Source of the DNA: Glaciecola amylolytica
GTDB taxonomy: Bacteria; Bacteroidota; Bacteroidia; Flavobacteriales_D; Crocinitomicaceae
Direction of reading: 5' to 3'
Assembly (NCBI GenBank): GCA_003856375.1
Contig: CP034120.1
Location: 3,281,501-3,345,500 of the forward strand
DNA: 64,000 nt
Positions 1 through 7,623 of the stretch are shown piece by piece. Below the pieces are notes generated by a model. The model was given only the letters and a program-made list of their open reading frames with translations. It did not search any database and was not told the origin of the DNA. The translations under genes and the position numbers were made by a program. Positions within the stretch are counted from its first letter, which is position 1. Each line of letters starts with the position of its first letter.

Positions 1-762
1 AAATTTCTCTTCCATTCCGGTAATCGTTTTTCCTCCTGTCGGAGAAGTTTCCTCCTTATAAACAACCGGAGCGATTCCTAAAATACGCACATCCAATACA
101 GATCTTTCTTTGTCGAAGAACCAGTCTTCTTTCAAACGATACTGTACGATTTGTTCTGAATCAATCCACATAGTATCCGCTGGCGGGTACTTAAATGTAA
201 TTGTTCCATCAGGAAGTGTAATTTCAATCGGATCACCGTACTCGTTTGTCAACGGAACGTCACTTTGTGGACCAAGTTTGCCTAAATAATAGAATACTTT
301 GTCACGGAATAAAGAATCTGTATAATAATTCTTACCCGCTTCCGGTACAACAGGATACTTGAACTGGTCACCATCTAACATATCATACTGATATGGGTTG
401 TATGGCGAGAACACTTTCAAATCTCCATTAACGACATGGTGACGTAAGATTGTCCATAGAGACCAACGGCTTGTATTTCTTACATACTGTCCGGATGGCG
501 TGTGGTAATCAAACGGTAAATAAATCGGATGATTCATTTTCTCACGCATGTCAATCATTCGCCAAACACGATGACTCCAGACTACATCAGCTTCACGAAC
601 AAACTCATACGGAATCATTCGTTTTGTAGGAATGTGCTCTGTGATATACACCCCGTCAACGACATCCGCCTGAGGGACATTCACTGGCCCACCATTGATT
701 TCCTGTGCATTCGTTAAAAACGAACCAGCAAACAAGGTACTTAATAGAACTAAACGTTTCAT
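1..762 (-). CDS. gldN: GldN/PorN, T9SS/gliding motor ring protein (3' end outside window)
   Basis: GldN (PorN) is a periplasmic protein that binds the lipoprotein GldK to form the ring of the type IX secretion and gliding motor beneath the outer membrane. The frame opens with a signal peptide (MKRLVLLSTLFAGSF...NAQ) and continues for 254 codons with no stop before the window edge, so the C-terminus is missing. Visible features fit the family: 'VVWSHRVWRMIDMREKMNHP' near residues 60-80 and an Asp/Tyr-rich central part. It lies 27 nt downstream of gldM in the order K-L-M-N, which is the main support for the name. The ATG at 762 was chosen because the signal peptide starts there. Confidence 0.93.
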   Translation of the reverse strand, partial: MKRLVLLSTLFAGSFLTNAQEINGGPVNVPQADVVDGVYITEHIPTKRMIPYEFVREADVVWSHRVWRMIDMREKMNHPIYLPFDYHTPSGQYVRNTSRWSLWTILRHHVVNGDLKVFSPYNPYQYDMLDGDQFKYPVVPEAGKNYYTDSLFRDKVFYYLGKLGPQSDVPLTNEYGDPIEITLPDGTITFKYPPADTMWIDSEQIVQYRLKEDWFFDKERSVLDVRILGIAPVVYKEETSPTGGKTITGMEEKF

Positions 763-789
763 GATTGACACTCTATTACTTATTATTCA

Positions 790-2526
790 TTAAATGGTGA
801 ATACACCACTTTTCTTACGTAGGATTCCATCCGGCCCTTTAACTTGCGTCATAAAGCTGATTGTAGATCCTGGTTTTGATTGTTTCAGCAAGCTGATTCC
901 ATCCGCATTCAAGGTATTACCAGATCCTTTAGCAGGACGAGGTGCACCAGCAACATTCAATTCCCAGGTTTGAACTGAGAATTCAGCTTTAAGCGGGCTA
1001 TCAGAGTAACGTGCGAACAAACGAGTTTCTGCTTTAGAAGCTTTACCACCATCTTCAGTAGCTCCGAAGAACAATGATGGAGGAGGAAGGTTCATTACTC
1101 GGAAAGTAAATGTTCCTAAAGAAACTGTTTTGTTTGTTACAGAGTTTTTACCAGAGATTGAAATCGTAGCTGTTCTTCCGGCACCGCTTACACGACCGAT
1201 ATAACCATTACCAGATTTCGTTAAAGATACTCCGTTACCGTTAAGGATTGTCTGATCGTAACCAGAAGCAACACCTTCTACGATATTGTTATATCCTTTG
1301 TAAAGTACATTCAATTCAGGAAGAGAAACTGTTCCTTGTGGCTTCATAATTTTGATTGTATGAGTCCAGTTTTCAGTTTTCTTAACTCCGGATTTGTTTT
1401 TGATCGATACAGTACCGTTCAATACCATTTCCGCTCCACCTGAAACTTTCGCTTTCAACGTTCCCTGACCACCTTCAACAGTAATTGCTCCAGGACCAGT
1501 TACTTCTGGTTGATTGTCAGAGTCAAATGCAGCCATCATCACTTTCAACTCAACTTCATCACCTGTGTTAGCAATGGATGGACCATAAGCTAAACCAACG
1601 ATTTTGTTGAATGAGTATTCTCCTGTTGAAACTTTAGACTTCAAGTGAGCCAAAGCCAATGCTCTTGCAGACAAGATGTCTTGTTGCATGGATGACAAAG
1701 ATGCCAACGCTGCTACCAACGGAGAGTGATCAAATGTAGCACCTATCCAGTGTACTCCGTCCACATCGTGAACTTTCATACGCTCTGGTTTTGTCAGGTT
1801 TACATAGATATCTTGCAATACCTGATCATCATCACGGTGATTCACATTGCTTTTTTGGATCATCTGTTGAACAGCTTTTACCAAATCAGCATTTGTTTTA
1901 AACGTATTAACAGCTGTTGGGTTAATTACGAAGTTCTTTCCTCCGTCATTGTAAGTACCAACTGTTTTTACAAGGTCAGCACGGTATTGGTTGAAATCTG
2001 CCCACAGTTTCTTTCCGGAACCTGTTGGTGTTTTGATGTCTTCACCGATAATTTCGTGCATTGGGATATCGTATTGATCTTTTGCCTGAACAGCAGCTAA
2101 GTGCATACGAATCGGTTTACAAAAACCTTCTTTTTCCCATAGGATGTGCTCTTCGCTGTCTTTCTTGTAATCTTTGATCTCCTCACCGGATTTCTCCAAG
2201 ATATCCAACTTGATTTTGTCGATACTCTTCAAGATAACATCAGATAACTTGTTCACATCATCCATTTGCTTCAGGATCTTTTGAAGCTTATCGCGCTTCG
2301 CCTGATTTTCAGCATTCTTTGGTGTAGTGCTTAATTCTTCGTCTACTGCAGACTTGAATCCGTCACCACGTTCCATTTGGGCAACATTTGCCTTTTGTAT
2401 ATTTTCTTCAATTGCGACAAAAGCGTCAAGAATTTGTGTTGATACGTTCAACGCCAGTAGCGCCGTCAATACCAAGTACATCATCCCGATCATTTTCTGT
2501 CTTGGGGTTTCTTTTCCACCTGCCAT
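790..2526 (-). CDS. gldM: GldM/PorM, T9SS motor shaft protein
   Basis: GldM is the inner-membrane-anchored periplasmic shaft of the T9SS/gliding motor; with GldL it turns proton-motive force into rotation that reaches the GldK/GldN ring. The 578-residue product begins MAGGKETPRQKMIGMMYLVL, an invariant-looking GldM N-terminus, followed by one transmembrane helix (about residues 13-35). It then has a helical domain rich in Lys/Glu (40-220) and Ig-like beta domains to the C-terminus. Length is slightly above the usual 510-530. The gene sits 66 nt downstream of gldL and 27 nt upstream of gldN. No separate promoter is evident, so it is probably co-transcribed from the porP/gldK side. Confidence 0.96.
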   Translation of the reverse strand: MAGGKETPRQKMIGMMYLVLTALLALNVSTQILDAFVAIEENIQKANVAQMERGDGFKSAVDEELSTTPKNAENQAKRDKLQKILKQMDDVNKLSDVILKSIDKIKLDILEKSGEEIKDYKKDSEEHILWEKEGFCKPIRMHLAAVQAKDQYDIPMHEIIGEDIKTPTGSGKKLWADFNQYRADLVKTVGTYNDGGKNFVINPTAVNTFKTNADLVKAVQQMIQKSNVNHRDDDQVLQDIYVNLTKPERMKVHDVDGVHWIGATFDHSPLVAALASLSSMQQDILSARALALAHLKSKVSTGEYSFNKIVGLAYGPSIANTGDEVELKVMMAAFDSDNQPEVTGPGAITVEGGQGTLKAKVSGGAEMVLNGTVSIKNKSGVKKTENWTHTIKIMKPQGTVSLPELNVLYKGYNNIVEGVASGYDQTILNGNGVSLTKSGNGYIGRVSGAGRTATISISGKNSVTNKTVSLGTFTFRVMNLPPPSLFFGATEDGGKASKAETRLFARYSDSPLKAEFSVQTWELNVAGAPRPAKGSGNTLNADGISLLKQSKPGSTISFMTQVKGPDGILRKKSGVFTI

Positions 2527-2592
2527 GACTTCTTAATTTTATTGGTTTACTTGTTAGTAATATTCAATCTTAAATAAAGTTTCTATCGATTA

Positions 2593-3417
2593 TTAATCTC
2601 TAGAAATTGTCATAGCTTTCAGCATGTTACCGTAAACTGCATTCAAATCAGTTAAGTTCTTAGACAACATTGCCATATTCTCTTTGTAACGTCTTGTATC
2701 TTCAGCTGAATCAGATAAGTTCTTCATCATTTCAGTTACCTGACCCTGGAATTTCTCAGTTGCTTCCAAGTGTGCAGAAGAACCTTTCAATTGTAATTCG
2801 TATACGTTATTCAAAGCAGCCAGGTTTTTAGACACTTTTTGCATTTGCTCACCGAATGATTCACCTTCCTGAGTATTCGAAGTCATTCCTGAAATAGATA
2901 CAGATGCTCTTTCATATGCTTCAGACAAAGAAGAAACTTTATCAGATGCTGCTTGTAATGAAGAAACATAAGAGTCAGTTGCCGCTGCTGCAGATGTTAC
3001 TCCTTTCAATTGAGCTGCATTTTCACCCAACTGACGCATCCCGTCTCCTAAACGCTCCAATAATTGTCCGTCAATTTTAGCTTCTTCCAACATTTTGTCC
3101 AAGTGCTCAGTAATTCCGGATCCACCAGAATTTCTTCCTCCTCTTCCTCCTGCTGCTGGTAAAGCATCATGATCTAAATCATCACTGTGCGCAAAAGCTA
3201 ACTCCGGGTAAACAAGTTCCCAGTTTGGATCTTCATGAATCGGTTCAAATGCCGAGAAAATGAAGATGATAGCCTCCGTTCCAAGTCCAACGATCAACAT
3301 CGGTCCTGAAAATGGCCAGTGCATAATTTTAAATAAGGCTCCAACGATTACGACTGCCGCACCGAAACCGTATAATTTCGCCATAAACTTTTTCCATCCT
3401 TTACTTCCTGGTTTCAT
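2593..3417 (-). CDS. gldL: GldL/PorL, T9SS motor inner-membrane protein
   Basis: GldL forms the pentameric cytoplasmic-membrane stator of the T9SS/gliding motor around the GldM helix. The 274-residue protein starts MKPGSKGWKKFMAKLYGFGA. It has two transmembrane segments (about 14-32 and 40-57, 'KIMHWPFSGPMLIVGLGTEA'); the glutamate in the second helix is where the family's proton-path glutamate lies. A long Ala/Ser/Glu helical cytoplasmic tail follows, likely coiled coil, with repeated patterns such as 'KVSKNLAALNNVYELQLKG' and 'MLSKNLTDLNAVYGNMLKA'. It sits between gldK and gldM with gaps of 61 and 66 nt. Confidence 0.96.
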   Translation of the reverse strand: MKPGSKGWKKFMAKLYGFGAAVVIVGALFKIMHWPFSGPMLIVGLGTEAIIFIFSAFEPIHEDPNWELVYPELAFAHSDDLDHDALPAAGGRGGRNSGGSGITEHLDKMLEEAKIDGQLLERLGDGMRQLGENAAQLKGVTSAAAATDSYVSSLQAASDKVSSLSEAYERASVSISGMTSNTQEGESFGEQMQKVSKNLAALNNVYELQLKGSSAHLEATEKFQGQVTEMMKNLSDSAEDTRRYKENMAMLSKNLTDLNAVYGNMLKAMTISRD

Positions 3418-3478
3418 AGTTTTCTTTGTTTTTTAGGTTTAACCAAATTTATTGTTTTGTAAATTGTTTGTTGTATTC

Positions 3479-5023
3479 TTAGCGAAGTTGGATATCGCTT
3501 CGAATTTCTTCGCCACCTTCTTTTGAGAAGTCTCGTCCACCACGTCCTAAGTGTGTTGCCACATTTCGGAATCCGACGTACGATTTAGCCGTATCTTGAT
3601 ACTCGTAAGTACGAGTTGAAGTTTGCAAATAGTAACCTACATCTTTCCAGGAACCTCCGCGGATAACTTTACGTTTCATTGCCGGCGGATCCCAGTCCAT
3701 TGCATCATATCTGTATTCAGTGTTCAAATCATGAGAGAACTCATACATTGCTTCATCGTAAGCTGTTTCACACCATTCTGAAACATTTCCTGCCATACAG
3801 TAAAGACCCCAACCATTCGGGTTGTAAGAATATGCTTTTACCGTGTGGAAACCACCGTCTTCGAAGTAACGACCTCTCATTGGCTTAAAGTTTCCAAGGA
3901 AACATCCGCTTTGATTACGAATGTAAGGACCTCCCCATGGATAAGGTGAGTTGTTCAAATCACCACGAGCAGCTCTTTCCCATTCAGCTTCAGTTGGCAA
4001 ACGGAAATCATTTACAAATAAATCTCCCATTGCAACCAACCAGTTGTTCAATAATTGAGTTCTCCAAACAGAGAAAGCTTTTGCCTGAACCCATGTAATA
4101 CCGATAACAGGATAGTTATCGTAAGCAGGATGCCAGAAATACATGTTAGTCATCGGATCATGGAAAGCATACGTAAAGTCACGTACCCATACCAATGTAT
4201 CCGGATAAACGTTGATTTCTTCATCGATGATGAAACGCTGACGGTTTTCATGTCCACGAATGGCGTTGTTCTGTCCTTTTTTGTTGAAGTATCCTAAATC
4301 TTTATCCAAACCTTGAGGCTCTTCAGTAAAAGGATGTGGAGGTGTATTCAAGTCACGGTGTTCCGGACTGATTTCATTTCCTTCTTTATCCACACCGTTG
4401 TTTACGATGTCAATACGTCCTCTTCTTGCTGCTTCTCTTAAATCGATCCAGTAATACTTGTAATTCAACTTACGAGTATCAAATTCACGACGTCTGTAAA
4501 AACGCTCAGGCTGCGGATAGTACATATCTGCAAGCAAAGGCATCAATTCAGGATCATTATAATCAAAACGGCGATCCCAGTTCAATGAAAACTGCGCACG
4601 ATTGACATCGCGATCTGATGGTTCAAATTCAACCATTTCCAAAGCACCTTCATCGAAGTACATATCTGAATAGTTGATGTAACGGGACGCATCCTCGTCA
4701 TCTTCCAATCCTGAATAAATTCTTTCACGAGCCATTGAGTCACGAACCCAATCCACGAACTGGCGGTACTCATTATTCGTAATTTCAGTTTGGTCTATGT
4801 AAAACGCCTGAACGGAAACCGTTTTTGCACGTGTTTGGTGCAAGAAAGGAACATCCTGGTCGTTTTCTCCCATGATGTAAGATCCTGATGGAACATAAAC
4901 CATCCCGAGAGGAATCTCGGGTTGATACACTCTACGACCTAATGAACCCGTCAAGTGGCCACTACGTGAGCTACAAGAGGCAATAAAGGCCCCAATTAAA
5001 CCGATAAACAACAGTTTTTTCAT
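3479..5023 (-). CDS. gldK: GldK/PorK, gliding/T9SS ring lipoprotein
   Basis: GldK is an outer-membrane lipoprotein that forms, with GldN, the large periplasmic ring of the T9SS. The 514-residue product has a lipoprotein signal (MKKLLFIGLIGAFIASC, predicted lipidated Cys17). It then carries a formylglycine-generating-enzyme/sulfatase-modifying fold: 'MVYVPSGSYIMG' near 41, 'FRLPTEAEWERAARG' near 340, 'WGLYCMAGNVSEWC' near 405 and 'VIRGGSWKD' near 460. In GldK the fold is structural and not catalytic. The gene is first of the K-L-M-N set, 115 nt below the PorP/SprF gene. Confidence 0.95.
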   Translation of the reverse strand: MKKLLFIGLIGAFIASCSSRSGHLTGSLGRRVYQPEIPLGMVYVPSGSYIMGENDQDVPFLHQTRAKTVSVQAFYIDQTEITNNEYRQFVDWVRDSMARERIYSGLEDDEDASRYINYSDMYFDEGALEMVEFEPSDRDVNRAQFSLNWDRRFDYNDPELMPLLADMYYPQPERFYRRREFDTRKLNYKYYWIDLREAARRGRIDIVNNGVDKEGNEISPEHRDLNTPPHPFTEEPQGLDKDLGYFNKKGQNNAIRGHENRQRFIIDEEINVYPDTLVWVRDFTYAFHDPMTNMYFWHPAYDNYPVIGITWVQAKAFSVWRTQLLNNWLVAMGDLFVNDFRLPTEAEWERAARGDLNNSPYPWGGPYIRNQSGCFLGNFKPMRGRYFEDGGFHTVKAYSYNPNGWGLYCMAGNVSEWCETAYDEAMYEFSHDLNTEYRYDAMDWDPPAMKRKVIRGGSWKDVGYYLQTSTRTYEYQDTAKSYVGFRNVATHLGRGGRDFSKEGGEEIRSDIQLR

Positions 5024-5138
5024 TCTAGTTCAATTTTACAGTTCCGGATTTTATCGTTAACATTCTACAGGATCAATTTTGCGATATAACGGAATCGAAT
5101 AAAAAATGGTTACAAAGATTCTTAATTTTTTTTTGATT

Positions 5139-6110
5139 TTACAACCATCTTGGATTTTTTGCTTTCGTTATTGGTATAATTGGAATATAACAAAACTTAA
5201 GCGCAATCTCGTGAGTACCATTCGAAATCTTTGATAATCTTCCGATTGTGATGTCATATGAGTAACCAACCCACATAAACATACGTGATTTTTGATTTTT
5301 AATATCAAACGGTCTGAACCCTAATAAAACGGAAACCGCATCACTATTTCTGAAAGCCAGACCTCCATAAAGGAATCCTTTGAAAATATATCGTGCGTTG
5401 ATGTTTGCTGAATACTTCTTCAAGTCAGTTTCCATCATTGCCTGAACGTCAATATTTCCCGGTCCGATATTTTCAAATGTGTAACCACCCATCACGTAGT
5501 AATGTCTCGCTAAATCGTAAGGAACAGTACCCGTACCTGAAGTATTCACAACTGAACTCGTTAAATTCAATGTAGATGCCTGCAAATGCGTGGATGACAA
5601 TCCTGCGTACCAATTCTGAGCACGGTAATAAATACCAAAGTTCACATCAAACGTAATTGCGCTACTCGCACCAGGGAAAGTAGGGTCAATTTGAGTTTGA
5701 GGACCAACCCATGTTGGATTCATACCAAAGTTTACCATTCCGACACCCAAACCAAGTCCCAATCTTCCGTTTCCTAACTGAAGGTGGTGGGAATAGTTCA
5801 ACATTACGTTGTTTTGTCTGTTAAACCCGATTGCATCGTGTGTAAAGTTCAATCCAAAACCACCGGTCCACTTTCCAAAGCTTTCCATGTTTGCCTCGGC
5901 ATTGAATACCACAGAATTCGGTGCTCCATTTACTTTATCCCACTGGTTGCGGTAAATTAAATTACCACACAATCCTTCCTCGATACCAGTAGCGCCCGGG
6001 TTAATGGCGAACTTATTGTAAATAAAATGTGTTAATGCGATATCTTGTTGAGCAGCAGCTCCAAAAGAACATAACACAAACGCTGATAAAATTCGTAACG
6101 TTTTATTCAT
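5139..6110 (-). CDS. PorP/SprF family type IX secretion outer-membrane barrel
   Basis: PorP/SprF proteins are outer-membrane beta-barrels that link the T9SS ring or surface adhesins to the envelope. The 323-residue product has a signal peptide (to AAAQQ near 21) and the family opening 'QQDIALTHFIYNKFAINPGATGI'. Amphipathic strands follow ('GRLGLGLGVGMVNFGMNPTW', 'GGYTFENIGPG'), with a late 'RMFMWVGYSYDITIGRLS'. Position immediately upstream of gldK matches the porP-porK-porL-porM-porN order of Porphyromonas gingivalis (from memory). The 189 nt upstream region is AT-rich and probably carries the operon promoter, but I found no exact TAnnTTTG there. Confidence 0.88.
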   Translation of the reverse strand: MNKTLRILSAFVLCSFGAAAQQDIALTHFIYNKFAINPGATGIEEGLCGNLIYRNQWDKVNGAPNSVVFNAEANMESFGKWTGGFGLNFTHDAIGFNRQNNVMLNYSHHLQLGNGRLGLGLGVGMVNFGMNPTWVGPQTQIDPTFPGASSAITFDVNFGIYYRAQNWYAGLSSTHLQASTLNLTSSVVNTSGTGTVPYDLARHYYVMGGYTFENIGPGNIDVQAMMETDLKKYSANINARYIFKGFLYGGLAFRNSDAVSVLLGFRPFDIKNQKSRMFMWVGYSYDITIGRLSKISNGTHEIALKFCYIPIIPITKAKNPRWL

Positions 6111-6299
6111 ATTTATGGGTCCTATTATGGTTTTAACGTGCTTGACTATTTAACAAATTTTAGCCAATTGGCGACTAAAATAAGTATTTTTTAGAACAAA
6201 CAAAATTTTTTAGTGCAATCAATTCATCTTTTCCACAATGAAATGTTGAAGAGATAAATATTTAACATAACTTCTTAATACGCAACAAGGAATAAAAGG

Positions 6300-7460
6300 T
6301 TACCCTAACTTCTGATAAGTTTTCCACCAAAGGTTCGGAATATCACCGTTCAAAGCATTGCTATACTGGATTTTATCGCATGGAACCATGTGGTGTCTTT
6401 CGTACTTAACTCCTTCTTTAGGAGGGTATGGAACCTCCATCCACCAACGTTCGGAACGGTTGCTTCGATAAAAAACAAGGTCGTGATTTATTTCATCCAA
6501 AAAGACGGTAAACTTGGTATAATCCTTTTTCGTTCCGATTGGAAAGTCTCCTACACGTTGAGAATATCCGTCCATAAAATACCAAATGATCTGACCGATT
6601 TCGGCATGAGCGCTTTCGGCAATATCTCCCGGAAGTAAATTAAACAAGCCTACAGAAGTCAATTTATCGGAGATTCCGGCATATTTAGCAATCTGACAAA
6701 CATCCTGATTGTCGAACCCGTTTGGTTGAGAGAAGTATTTTCCTTTAAAATCTGACGCTTTGATCGATTGCAGGTCAATACTCAACAAATCGGTGTTTCG
6801 CAGCAAGGGTTCCGCTATTCTGAAATCCCCTTTAAACTCTCCCAGACGGACAGCATCAAAAAACAACTTCTCAAACAAATCGATTTCCGAAGATTTGACC
6901 AAAGGTGTTTGATATCCGATTACCGAAAGATTGAATAAATAACAAGGTCTGTGCATTAAAAGCTTGCTCACATAGGCATCTTTTCCTATCGGAAGCTCCG
7001 GATCTCCCAGATCCAGTTTTGCATCAATATTCAGAACATTGATCAGCTGCTCCAACTCCTCATAGCCCTGATACATGGCGTAAGTCAAATCCTGCGTACC
7101 GCCCAAAACAACCGGAACAACCGATTTTTTGACCAATTCCGCAACAACTTGCCTCAAAGCAAAATAAGTATCTTCCACCCTTTCGCCGGGCATCAGATTT
7201 CCGAAATCATAGATTTTAAAGTTCCAGTTGCTTCCCGGAAAACAGGCATTCAGATAAGACCGGAAACGGTCGTCTGTTTCGCCATGAAGGCTTGATTCTC
7301 CATTTCTGAACTCAGGAACATATATCAACGCAATTCCCGGACGATCAATCTCCGGAAATCCCGACGAATCATCATTCCGCACAATAAATTCTCCCAACGA
7401 TTCTGAAACCGGGCTTTCTAGTGTACTGATTGGACTGAAATAAATAGAGATATCCTTCAT
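6300..7460 (-). CDS. arginase/formimidoylglutamase-fold protein with missing metal ligands
   Basis: The 386-residue product has the ureohydrolase (arginase/agmatinase/HutG) fold, but the signature metal motifs are altered. GGDHS is read as GGTQD in 'VVLGGTQDLTYA', DAHxD is DAKLD in 'LNIDAKLDLGD', and SxDxD is SIDLQ in 'DLLSIDLQSIK'. Three of six canonical Mn ligands (two His, one Asp) are therefore replaced, so hydrolysis of arginine or formimidoylglutamate is unlikely. A non-catalytic or changed role is inferred. The ATG at 7460 is preferred over an upstream TTG (7481) because a TATTTTTG -7 box overlaps that TTG. The gene lies between the T9SS operon and topA on the same strand. Confidence 0.75.
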   Translation of the reverse strand: MKDISIYFSPISTLESPVSESLGEFIVRNDDSSGFPEIDRPGIALIYVPEFRNGESSLHGETDDRFRSYLNACFPGSNWNFKIYDFGNLMPGERVEDTYFALRQVVAELVKKSVVPVVLGGTQDLTYAMYQGYEELEQLINVLNIDAKLDLGDPELPIGKDAYVSKLLMHRPCYLFNLSVIGYQTPLVKSSEIDLFEKLFFDAVRLGEFKGDFRIAEPLLRNTDLLSIDLQSIKASDFKGKYFSQPNGFDNQDVCQIAKYAGISDKLTSVGLFNLLPGDIAESAHAEIGQIIWYFMDGYSQRVGDFPIGTKKDYTKFTVFLDEINHDLVFYRSNRSERWWMEVPYPPKEGVKYERHHMVPCDKIQYSNALNGDIPNLWWKTYQKLG

Positions 7461-7478
7461 TCTGGCATGACTTTCCGA

Positions 7479-7486
7479 CAAAAATA
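7479..7486 (-). promoter_or_regulatory. -7 box for the arginase-like gene
   Basis: TATTTTTG on the minus strand, matching the Bacteroidota TAnnTTTG -7 element, 18 nt before the chosen ATG. No clear TTG -33 partner was found. The box decides the start by lying over the upstream TTG alternative. Confidence 0.45.
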
Positions 7487-7555
7487 CATGATTGAAGGAT
7501 GCTTATCCGGAAATTCGCAACGAAGAATAAAGACTCGAAAGTTAATAACTTAGAG

Positions 7556-7623
7556 AAAGTGAAAAGTGAGAAGGTAAAAGTAAAAAATGGTTCTCGCTTT
7601 TTTCACTTCTCACTTTTCATTTT
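7556..7623 (-). terminator. long inverted repeat closing topA
   Basis: Arms 7556-7573 and 7606-7623 form an 18-bp stem with one mismatch around a 32-nt loop. The right arm covers the topA stop codon. The arms are built of the GAAAAGTGAGAAG-type sequence found at several other gene ends in this window. It is a likely terminator for topA and also a member of the dispersed repeat family described in the findings. Confidence 0.5.
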
